Shown: positions 55,399 to 64,000 of the stretch, in pieces | Numbering within the stretch: position 1 is the first letter of the stretch | How the letters are laid out: every line of letters begins with the position of its first letter | Source of the DNA: Citrus sinensis | Lineage: Eukaryota; Streptophyta; Magnoliopsida; Sapindales; Rutaceae | Direction of reading: 5' to 3' | Assembly: GCF_022201045.2 (NCBI RefSeq) | Contig: NC_068556.1 | Location: forward strand, 2,954,001-3,018,000 | Length of the DNA: 64,000 bases | Notes under the pieces: generated by a model | Databases searched by the model: none | What the model saw: the letters and a program-made list of their open reading frames with translations, nothing else | Told to the model about the DNA's origin: nothing | Position numbers and translations under genes: made by a program

Positions 55399-55982
55399 TT
55401 TGAAAAGAAGGTAATTCTTCCATTAATCAAACAACACTGTGTAATACATTTTCCACTTCTTCTGGTATTGTTCCCGACCAGATAGCAAATGTATTTTCCT
55501 TGAGAGCAAATTTTGCCAAGGAATGGGCACAAGCATTACAGCATCTAAGGACATATTGAACTACAGCTTTTGAAACATCCTTTTCAGTTTTTGGATTTCT
55601 GAAATTATCCAAAATATTTCTGTTCTGCTGCCCTTTGTGTTGTTAATCAGCTCAGCTACATCTAAACAATCTGTCTCCATGATTAAGCTTGATACAACCA
55701 CTTCTTTTGCCACCTTGAACCCCAACTCCACCGCTTCAGCTTCTGCAAAACTGACGTCTCTCTTGAGCTGAGTTTGCTTGACTCCAACTGCTACCACCTT
55801 CCCAGAAGCCAGAAGAGTCTTTAATTACTGCTCCTAGCCCTGCCAGTCCATCCTTTGTACTCACAGCTGCATCAACATTGACTTTTAGCACATTTCTAGG
55901 TGGCATCTGGTTTTCTGCTTTGTCCAGATGTGAAGTTCCAGCTTTTCTTGCCCTCTGATAAGCTTCCACAACAGATTTCCTT
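55399..55982 (-). mobile_element. 5'-truncated LINE with RNase H-like domain, 17-bp target duplication
   Basis: The minus strand encodes parts of the RNase H-like domain found at the C-terminus of plant LINE polyproteins: NVLKVNVDAAVSTKDGLAGL, VSFAEAEAVELGFKVAKEVV, LIMETDCLDVAELINN and NACAHSLAKFAL. The 17-mer CTGCAAACATCAATTCT occurs at 55382-55398 and 55983-55999, exactly flanking the insert. The frame is interrupted (a shift near KDSSG and another near FQKL/SKAVVQ), and all upstream LINE parts are missing, so this is a dead, 5'-truncated insertion of about 584 bases. Confidence 0.85.
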
Positions 55983-56297
55983 CTGCAAACATCAATTCTA
56001 GAAATAAACAAATGCAATGATATTTGTAAAGTTAATGTTTTGATTGTCTTCTTTAGTCTGTGTGCGCTATCCTTTTTCCTTTAGCCTAAATTTCTACCAT
56101 TCTCCTTGTCGATAAATTACCCTAATTTTCTATTATTTCCAAAGCAAGCTACAAAGGAGCTGATTTTAAGCTCAAATCTCATAGAGCTTAAAACTAAAGT
56201 ATAAGTGATCAAAATCCAAAGTCTTCTAGTAGAAAACCAAACAATTAGAGACGAGTTAGCGATTGTGCAGGTTACCTAGATATCAAATATTATTATA

Positions 56298-56510
56298 GGT
56301 GCGTTTGGAAGTAAGGTATTGTAACTTTTAGAGTAAGGTATTGTAGCTTTTAAATTAAAGCTACTGTAAAATAAAAGTTATAGTTGTGTAGTGAAATTGA
56401 GAAAAAAAGAAGTCGTTAAACTACCAAGGCCCAACTACAAGATATTATCAAACACCTGGACAGCTAAGCTTTAGTAATTCAGCTGCCACACATTACTCTC
56501 AAACGCACCC
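56298..56510. mobile_element. MITE with GGTGCGTTTGG ... CAAACGCACC ends
   Basis: The left end GGTGCGTTTGGAAGTAAGGT and the complement of the right end ACATTACTCTCAAACGCACC match over about 19 bases. The interior is non-coding and rich in GTAGCTTTTA-type motifs. The length of 213 bases suits a hAT- or Tourist-type MITE. The target duplication is unclear. Confidence 0.65.
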
Positions 56511-57089
56511 TAATTTCGATCATGTTCTAGCTAACTGGAACATGAATAGTCCGTCAAATAGTTTCCAGTGGAGAGATTTTGATGGATCAAACTGGAGCAA
56601 ATCCTCCAAATGCTTTGGAAGTGTGTTTATTTTATGTGCCTCTTTGTGTGCATGAATGCTCTCGTGTATTTCTTAATTTTTGCACTAATCATTTTTGTAC
56701 CACGCATTTACCATTTCGACCTAGTTTTAATTTTATGTAGAAGACTGGCATCGTCACTCTCATTGACTCATTGTTCATGATATCTGCCTTTAATGACATA
56801 AAATTTTGCAGCTTGCTTTAGAGTTACAATCTTGATTTGATTAACCGTGAAATCTTCTGCCTTGAACTTGCTTGTATTTTATTCCTTGTGCCCACTCGTT
56901 TGTAAAAAGTAACCTGTGAGCTTTCATATTAGCTTGACACGTGACACTTTTGTTCTCCCTATATTTACATGGCACATGGATTTTGACATGCGTGTTGTTA
57001 GGATTTTTGGGCTAGTTACAAATTCTAGCCGACGCTTACTTTAGCCCGTACAATTACTTCATCGATAAAAAAATGATATTAAAAAAAAA

Positions 57090-58392
57090 GGGTAATTTTT
57101 ACTTTCCTCCCTTGAGTTTTGGAGTTTTTACACTTAGATGGTGAAAATTTATTTATTAGTGAAAACCCCCCTACCGTCAGTTAATTTATTGTTGACTGTT
57201 AGTGGAAGTTAAAAACTCTAAAATGCCCTTGTTGGATTTGTACACATCTGAAATATTTGGCGCCAAGTTTATAACAACCATAATATTACTATTATACCCC
57301 TTAAATGGGTTATTTACAATTGAATTCAATAAATAAAAAGACAATTTTAACCCTAACAATAAATCATATAAACCAAAATACTACTTCAACATCATAATAC
57401 ACCACACTGCAATACCATAAAACAACATAAATAAATGATACATATATTAAAGAAAAAACTAAAATGTAGTAAATACCAAATGCAAAGAATGTGACTATAA
57501 TATCAATGTTCAAATCATCCTAAAACAAGTGAGAAGATAATCCATTAATTACATTACAACATTAAATAATATTCAAGGGTGTTTAGTATTGTTTCTCAAA
57601 GTTAGTTTTCTATTTTCTACAAACAATCGTGAAAAAAATGATTTCCGAAACAAATATTTTATAAATGACTAAGTGCATTTGGATAAGTTTTTTTTTTTCT
57701 CGTCTTTCTAAATAAAAGTTGAAAATGTCTTTAACAGTTAATGGACTTGTAATGTAATTTGATAACATATGCTATTATAAGAGTATTACTACTTTAAAGT
57801 AAACAAATCTCATCAAAATCATGTCAATTAACAAGAAATCAAGCACCCACTCGATATTTTCCGCTTAGAGTAGTATCAAAACGCTCCAAATTAGGCCAAA
57901 AAAAAAAATTGTAAGAGACTAACCTTTTACCGGCTTCAACAAAGCGATTTGGATTCCTGGAGCATCAGCGAAATTCAGAGCGATACATAATGTAGGTCTT
58001 GTGCTTCTTATTTACTTTACACAAGTAATGGATACTACTCTACAACAAAAAATATTTTATTGCCTTCTAAACAGAGCTCTTAACCGTGCTTGTTGAAACA
58101 GAAAAGGCCACAATCGTGCTTCACAAAAGAGAAAATACCACTTTAAATTGTTTTATAAATTTTGCTTTATAAATTAAGACACAAATTTTTAAACTGATTT
58201 GACAACTCACTGGCTCATGTCAACCAAAAAGTGTAAAACTTTTGCTTGTCAAATGAGATTACCAAAGTGCCCACAACCAACTAACAGAGAACTAACGTTT
58301 GCAATTCATAGGGGGGTTTTCACTAATAAACGGATCTTCGCCATCTAAGTGCAAAAAACCCAAAACTCAAGGGAGGAAAGTAAAAATTACCC
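57090..58392. mobile_element. Non-autonomous Mutator-like element with ~95-bp terminal inverted repeats
   Basis: The left end GGGTAATTTTTACTTTCCTC and the complement of the right end are identical over the first 33 bases, and remain similar for about 95 bases (through CACTTAGATGG, TTTATTAGTGAAAACCCCCC). TAAAAAAAA flanks both sides, consistent with the 9-bp duplication of Mutator-like elements, though an A-run makes the exact length unsure. The 1.3-kb interior has no transposase frame; nothing gene-derived was identified in it. Confidence 0.8.
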
Positions 58393-58934
58393 TAAAAAAA
58401 ACACACTAATTATATACATTAACAAAAAAAAAAAATTTATCACTCCCTTTCATTATTTTTCGAATTTCTAAACAAACAACTAAATATGTTATTATGTTTT
58501 CAATCTCAAATATTGTTTTTTTTTTTAAACAATCAACAAAATAAATTCACCAAAAATTAGTCATTTTACTTCATTTATTACCTCAATCGACTGCTACGCA
58601 CATGCAAGTATTAAAAGCTCCGCACACTTGCGAACCAAACCAGCCAAAATGAAGGTTGCAACTAAATACACGTGATCCAAAATTCCAAATCCAAATCATA
58701 AACAGAAGACAAAAAATTTATGTTTTCGTTCTCAAATATTGTTTTTTTTTTAAAAAACAATCCACAAAATAATATACAATATAGGAAACAGAAACAGATT
58801 TTATTGTATCGAGAATGAACGGGAAACGAAGGTTGAAGGAAGCTAAGTACATGAATGAACATGGATCCATGCACAATCTGAAAGCAGCAGGTCCAAATAA
58901 CCCAAAAAAAAGGGTCAAATGCTGGATAAGCAAA
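58393..58934. other. Probable 3' UTR and downstream flank of the hydrolase gene
   Basis: The segment is AT-rich with no gene. The stretch 58814-58855 recurs at about 62760-62800. Confidence 0.45.
58814..58855. repeat. Short dispersed repeat, partner at 62760-62800
   Basis: ATGAACGGGAAACGAAGGTT, then GGAAGCT and ACATGAAT, occur in both places with a small gap. Both lie in the 3' flank of a minus-strand gene. Confidence 0.8.
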
Positions 58935-61900
58935 TTACTGCTTGAGGAGGAACTTGTCGAGCCAATCACTGGCTTCTTTAACCATAAAAGGCGTCATCTG
59001 GTGCCCGATTCCAGGTTCTGCTACCACCTGTGTACAGATGAAAGAATCATAAATTATGCAAACTAGCCATGAAACTGTAAGACATTATAGTACTTGTATC
59101 TACCAGATGACACATGTCCATACCTTAAAATTATCGGAACAATTGGCCTCTGCATAAGCCTTGCGCGCTCTGGCTTTGGGAATTTCCAGACCTGCAAGTG
59201 GACAGCGAGGATCTTCTGCACCTGGATTTTTGAAACCAAACAATATTGTGACCCAAGTGAACATTAAATTTAAAAGTCAGTATCAATCGAAAAAAACCAG
59301 AAGAAAGCTGCAGGATCATATTTAATGGAAATAACATAGCAGACTGCTGGTCTTAAGATGGGCTAAGGGCTGAATCAAGCAAGAAAGACAGGGAAAAGAA
59401 ACTGAAAGATGAACTAGGCCTATCAACACATTTATAGGTACAGAGAACAATAACAATTTGCTTAAACTTGGAGATCTCCAATTGATATTGTTGGCCTTTA
59501 CTCAAGACTTTATACAGCTAGGTGTAAGTACAAAAGTTTGAAAGTATCACTTAGAAAGATCAAAACAATTCTCTGTGATTTCTTAATGCTTTCTTAAGCA
59601 TATTAATGTATTCTTGTTTCCATTAAATCTAAATCTGTAGTTTATAAAAAAATTATGCAAAAAACCAACAGATTCTGAAGCAGAAGAGCAATTATTTTCG
59701 TGATCGAAGTGAATAAAATGATTATACCGTTTATAATCAGCAGTGGACGAGGAGCAATAGCTGGGATTGTATAAGGTGAATCAAACTGGGAGGCTAGGCC
59801 AGGGGCAATTCTATCCCAGACCTGTTCACAATGATAAAACAATCAGAGATCCTACTTCGGATGCACACTGTAAAAGAAGAAAACTCAACCAAATGTTGGC
59901 TTCTGAAGCATGAAAACAAGATGGAAATATCAAATTCACGCAGCTACATCAGATTGCTAATGCTTGAGCCATAACTAGTCATATGAACATTATAATATGA
60001 CAATACCAGCATATGAAAAGAGGTCACAGAATGTGCATGAATATGTACAGGAACACGGTAACTGACCTTCTCTACGACTTCTTTATCAATTGTGCTTTTA
60101 CCTAAATCAGTCCTTGCTTCTGAACCAAAAAACCAAGAGCATCAGACAAACAAATGGCAGAACATTTGAAAAGCTACATGTGGAAAACTATCATATTCGA
60201 ATAGTAATCAACTGCCGCCAAACATATGTATTGCATTATTTATACAACACTGATTTAAGATTACCTTCAAATACAGCCTTTATACTGCCAACTCGAGCTT
60301 GCCACTTATCATTCTCTATGGCCCATCGAAATCCCTACAGTTTATTACATTGAAGTTTAGTACATTATTCAAAAAAAAAAAAAATTTTATACACTTTTGC
60401 TTATTAACCTTCACAAGTTTATAGACACACCTGAACGCCAATAATAGGAACAATCACCTTATAGCGAGTGTCAGCAGCAGCATACCACGCATGCATTCCT
60501 GCATTGGTTAATAACTACATAAATTCCACATGTTGCAGTATGGAGTTTAATTTTGCCACCTTTTAATATAACTCAACCAACCTCCAAGGGATTCGCCAGT
60601 AATGCCTATCCTGGTAGGATCTATGTCCTCCCTCTGGGTTAGATAATCTGCCAGTTTTATCAAGTCCCAGGCCTGCAAGATTCTAAAGCCTAAGTTGCTT
60701 AAGTTGCTTTCTCATAGACAAAGATATTCAGAACAATGAATAATAACGATATTATAAATTCTAGACCAATAGATCCAAAGCTTTAAGTAGGCAATTTTAG
60801 TAGCTATAAAAGAAACGCAAAACTCAAAGAAAAACCATTTATTACGACTACTAGACTCACCAAATTTCCTGTAAGTAGGTAATGTTTCAGAAACCACAAA
60901 CCAGTACAGTCAACATAGATGATATGGCAAACAAAAAATCCAAAACTGGAATTACCGTATCAAATATGAATGGCATAGTATCACCATTTTTCCATGATGA
61001 AACAAGAGCCTGCATTTGAATGGCATAATGAGATTGTGATAATGAAATTTAAATGAAAAAAAAAGAAGAAGTTTGGACTGATGCAAGTCTGACTGCTCTG
61101 ATTCTCATATGACGCAACCACTAAGTAATGAACAAGTTTCATTTGGCCAAAAAGATTTAAAAATCCGTGCTTTTCCAATTCAAAGATGAATTCATGGACA
61201 ACATCTGCAGGAAATCAGTTCAGTGTAAAGGCGGAGCACACACATCTCGATAAGTGGTTTTGCTACTGGCGCGTTCACCATGGTAACGAGAATCAATGCC
61301 AATGGCTATGTATCCCCTCGAAGCATATGCCTGAAACACACAAAATAGACAAAGTTCATACAAATAAATGTGTCTTGCCTGCAATAGAAAGTCAAAGTAA
61401 ACTCAGAAAACTACCTACCTCAAGCAATGGCCGCAACCACTCTTTGCACTTACGTGTACTATGCAGAAAAACAACAGCAGGCCTATTTTCGTTATCACTT
61501 TCTTTCATGCTTAAAATTAATAGCGGCAAGCGCCCCTGCTCTCCAGCCTATAAAAGAAATTGACCAACACGCAATAGTTATCTTCGCAATAAAAAAAAAA
61601 AAAAAAACCATATAACATTAACACGTACAACCCCCATGCATTAATGCTCCGATAAATTCAAAAAATTGAGCGATTTTTTTAAAAGTCTCTAATTTCTGAG
61701 GTGAAATTCGGCATGCATATAATGAATTAAGATCTTGATACCTCGGTATATAAGTAAAGGTTTTCTTCTTTGAGCAATTTCTTAAAATTTTCAACATTGG
61801 CCTTCGGACAAGACTCCATAGCCTAGCAAATCATCAAAATTACAAAAAATATTCAGAAATTTATAAATTATAATCATACTCAACAAGTTCTACCTCAAAA

Positions 61901-62290
61901 CATCGATCACGATAATATTAATAACAAAATATAAGTTATAACCTCGCTGTTGGTTGGCGGCTTATCATCCTGATAAAGAGGATTTAACACAGGCTGCGCG
62001 TGTTCCACGGTCAACGGAACTGAGAATGCAAAACTACAATCAACTTTGCTTTAACAAAAATAACACATCTACGAGCTGTTTGGCTGACGAGAACGAGTGC
62101 TTCTGAAGTGAAACGAAATTTGATAAACTAAACAAACATAGCACTCGAACGCTTTTCTTTTTCTTTTCTTTTCTTTTTTTAAATAATTGATTTAGATTTT
62201 ACCTTCTGCGGATCGTTTGCTTCGCAAGAAATTGAAAAATTCACATCGAATCTTCTCAGCGTCAATTGGAATACTCTCTGCTTTTTCCAT
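58935..62290 (-). CDS. Alpha/beta hydrolase (dienelactone hydrolase / acylpeptidase-like), 13 exons
   Basis: Exons in order: 62203-62290, 61943-62019, 61742-61822, 61419-61547, 61244-61330, 60956-61009, 60582-60672, 60431-60498, 60265-60334, 60067-60119, 59728-59821, 59124-59221 and 58935-59027 (360 residues). All phases agree. The catalytic triad of an alpha/beta hydrolase is visible: Ser at about residue 200 in ITGESLGGMHAW, Asp in INGAEDPRCPLAG and His in EPGIGHQMTPFM. VVFLHSTRKCKEWL and SRYHGERASS supply the oxyanion and early strand regions. The substrate is unknown; the nearest relative I recall is Arabidopsis At5g25770. The frame stays open upstream to an ATG at 62506, but that extension overlaps three CACGTG boxes and is rich in Pro and Arg, so MEKAESIPID at 62290 (context CAAATGG) is preferred. 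Confidence 0.85.
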
Positions 62291-62380
62291 TTGTTTTTGC
62301 GTAGTTGCGTCAGTGAACGCTTCGTTTTTAATTATTTGGATCGCGCACTCATTGTTGCCTTTTTTTGGCGGGTAGATTCG

Positions 62381-62422
62381 CACGTGCGGAGCACGTGGGC
62401 AGCTTTTTAATGGTTGCACGTG
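62381..62422 (-). promoter_or_regulatory. Three CACGTG G-boxes upstream of the hydrolase gene
   Basis: CACGTG occurs at 62381-62386, 62392-62397 and 62417-62422, 91-132 bases upstream of the preferred start codon. G-boxes are bound by bHLH and bZIP factors (light, ABA, stress). Three within 42 bases is far above chance, so this is likely core regulatory sequence. Confidence 0.65.
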
Positions 62423-62506
62423 CGTAGTCGATGGTGGGATGCATGTGGGACTGGGAGCAGTGCCGCTGTTTGGACGCGGAAGATAAGAATGGAGAAGCTT
62501 CATCAT

Positions 62507-63219
62507 TCCCCTCGTATCTCTTTCTCTCAGATAAAGTTTCCTCAAAAAGAGTTTGTGAACATGAAGAGCTTTAATTTTTTTTTTCTTTTCTTTTTTGTTT
62601 GGGCATCTATCTGGTGTTTTGGCTTGTTCTAGATTGAAAACGAATAAATAAATCCCATTATTGTCGAAAATTACGTTTCTGTACGGTTCGCTGGCATCAT
62701 CTGAGCAACATTCGGTATAGGAAAGAAGAGTTGCAGAAACGAGTTTTGTCTGAAATGAAAATGAACGGGAAACGAAGGTTAAAAGGAAGCTACATGAATT
62801 AACATTACTGAGTGAAAAACCAGTTCCGGAAAGTTCAAGGAAGCTGCATTCATTATCTGTTCAGGCGAATAATGCCATGCTATTTGCCGCTTCGGCCGAT
62901 CCTATGAAAAGGTAGCCAGGCAAATAGGATTCGTCAAATAAATTACAAAGTCACAGACTACTCGAACTTGAGGCATATGATTATCTGAACAAGCAGATCA
63001 GCGGACAATGTCTCAAGACTAAACCTTATACAAGGAACTTGGCATAAGTGATATGCACCAGGAAAGGAGCGATAAAAGGCCTAAAAATAATTATTAATAA
63101 TTAAATAGCGGTGTTAGGTCGAGAACATTTCTAGTTGTAGGAACCTGGGAAACTTCCTTTTAACTACATGAAGAACAGTTCATCTTCAGGGAACATCTTT
63201 TCTGGTGATATCTTTGTTG
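62507..63219. other. Spacer between hydrolase gene and right-edge gene
   Basis: It contains the hydrolase promoter at the left and probable 3' UTR of the right-edge gene, including the short repeat copy at 62760-62800. No other gene was seen. Confidence 0.45.
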
Positions 63220-63485
63220 TCAGTTGCGGTTCCTAATCTCTGAATCTACCACTCTCTGTCCATTGGACAAGCCAACCCTCATAGGCAGATCATTATTCTG
63301 CCTGGAAGAGACTGAAGTGGTAGTACAAGATGGTTCCAGAGTCACTGAAACTGCAGATTTAGCACTGCCATAGCCACAAGGCTCCATGTAACCCCTTACC
63401 TCCGTTCCAGATCTTGAGGTGCCATCTTCTACAGCTTTTTGTTGGCTTCTTGTTTCACTTTTGACCAGCGGAGAACACATTGTTT
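63220..63485 (-). CDS. Last coding exon of an unrecognised gene (5' part not found in window)
   Basis: A minus-strand exon follows an acceptor (TGTTGCAG|AAACAATG) and ends in TGA at 63220; its first codon is split, with two bases in this exon. It encodes about 87 residues rich in Ser, Thr and Val, including KSETRSQQKAVEDGTSRSG, MEPCGYGSAKSAVSVTLEPS and the C-terminus VVDSEIRNRN. No domain is recognised. It looks like the low-complexity tail of a regulatory protein. No further exon could be recognised to 64000, so the gene probably continues beyond the window. Confidence 0.5.
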
Positions 63486-64000
63486 CTGCAACATGCAACA
63501 AGTTATATCATCATTTGTCAATTTAGTTTTAAAAAATGGAAGATATGCAACTGCAAGTGCTAGGAAGAAAATGAAAACATCCATTTTGGAAGGATCTTTC
63601 CCATGTCTATAGTATTAAGGAAATGACAATTTCTCTTGCACCCAATTTCGACTTAGTCTTGAATTTCAACTCCATGAACTCTGATTCCCTTCACTGAAAT
63701 TTTGACCTAAAATTTTACACAAATTCTCACCCCTTGATCTATTCAATGCACTGCAGAGAGGACGGACTAGTTGGCGATAGTATATGCTACCTTTTTTACT
63801 TTATATCTTCATCATTAGATTGTATTACAATTTGACTTAAAGATTTAAGGGCATGCCATCCATTTCTATATGACTTCAAAACCATTCTATGATCGAAACT
63901 TCAAACACTCCTTTATATCACCACACGAGTAACTATCATCTATGGACAGACGTTCACTTCAGCGCTACATCACAATAATGGAAGTGCCTAATGCCTCTTT
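63486..64000. other. Probable intron of the right-edge gene
   Basis: AT-rich, no clear exon or element. If the exon at 63220-63485 is real, this is its upstream intron. Confidence 0.4.

Noticed and set aside
55399-55982. RNase H-like frames as a host gene
   Set aside because: Interrupted frames, LINE-type RNase H signature and flanking 17-bp duplications show a transposon remnant.
62291-62506. 72-residue N-terminal extension of the alpha/beta hydrolase as a transit peptide
   Set aside because: It overlaps three G-boxes, is rich in Pro and charged residues, and an ATG in good context follows at 62290. Kept only as an alternative.

Overview
The window is nuclear DNA from a flowering plant, almost certainly a eudicot. 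Genes carry many short GT-AG introns with T-rich acceptors, introns and spacers are AT-rich, and the reconstructed proteins are plant versions (three-repeat MYB3R, TOM1-like TOL, PTS2-tagged aspartate aminotransferase, PEX4, La1, eIF3L). I cannot name the species; a woody rosid such as Citrus would fit. All gene models were built by hand by joining exons whose splice sites and reading phases agree.

Layout. La protein 1 (+, 725-3729) is followed by a MYB3R cell-cycle transcription factor (+, 6962-12380). Next come two tandem aspartate aminotransferase genes on the minus strand: a peroxisomal ASP3-type copy (13697-16889) and a diverged, probably cytosolic copy (18270-21918). Beyond them lie a tandem-repeat-rich DNA element and a third, fragmentary aminotransferase exon. 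The minus strand then carries a tetraspanin-like membrane protein (23378-25361) and eIF3L (26079-29565). The spacer at 29.7-31.9 kb holds a decayed partial copy of the neighbouring membrane-protein gene with small transposons nested in it, then an ARM-repeat pseudogene. After that come an uncharacterised membrane protein (-, 32708-35553), a class IV aminotransferase of the D-amino-acid aminotransferase/ADC-lyase type (+, 36567-39071), a TOL ubiquitin-binding trafficking protein (+, 41897-48090), a small NFD6-like mitochondrial protein (-, 49194-50387), PEX4/UBC21 (+, 52099-54028), an alpha/beta hydrolase (-, 58935-62290), and the last exon of an unrecognised gene at the right edge (-, 63220-63485).

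Mobile DNA is small and mostly non-autonomous. It includes a 5'-truncated LINE with a 17-bp target-site duplication (55399-55982), a 1.3-kb Mutator-like element with long inverted repeats (57090-58392), and several MITEs in spacers and introns. No virus-like element was recognised.

The genes do not form an operon-like system. What unites parts of the window is ancestry and promoter style. From memory, gene pairs here match neighbours in Arabidopsis (La1-MYB3R1 and TOL9 on chromosome 4; MYB3R4-ASP3 on chromosome 5; eIF3L-PEX4-hydrolase elsewhere on chromosome 5), so this looks like an ancestral order later split between duplicated blocks. Three genes (La1, eIF3L, the unknown membrane protein) share telo-box plus TGGGCY promoter elements typical of ribosome and translation genes. 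I found no convincing new multi-gene system. The strongest leads are the active-site changes in the second aminotransferase, the partial gene duplication carrying nested transposons, and the unknown membrane protein with a ribosomal-type promoter.
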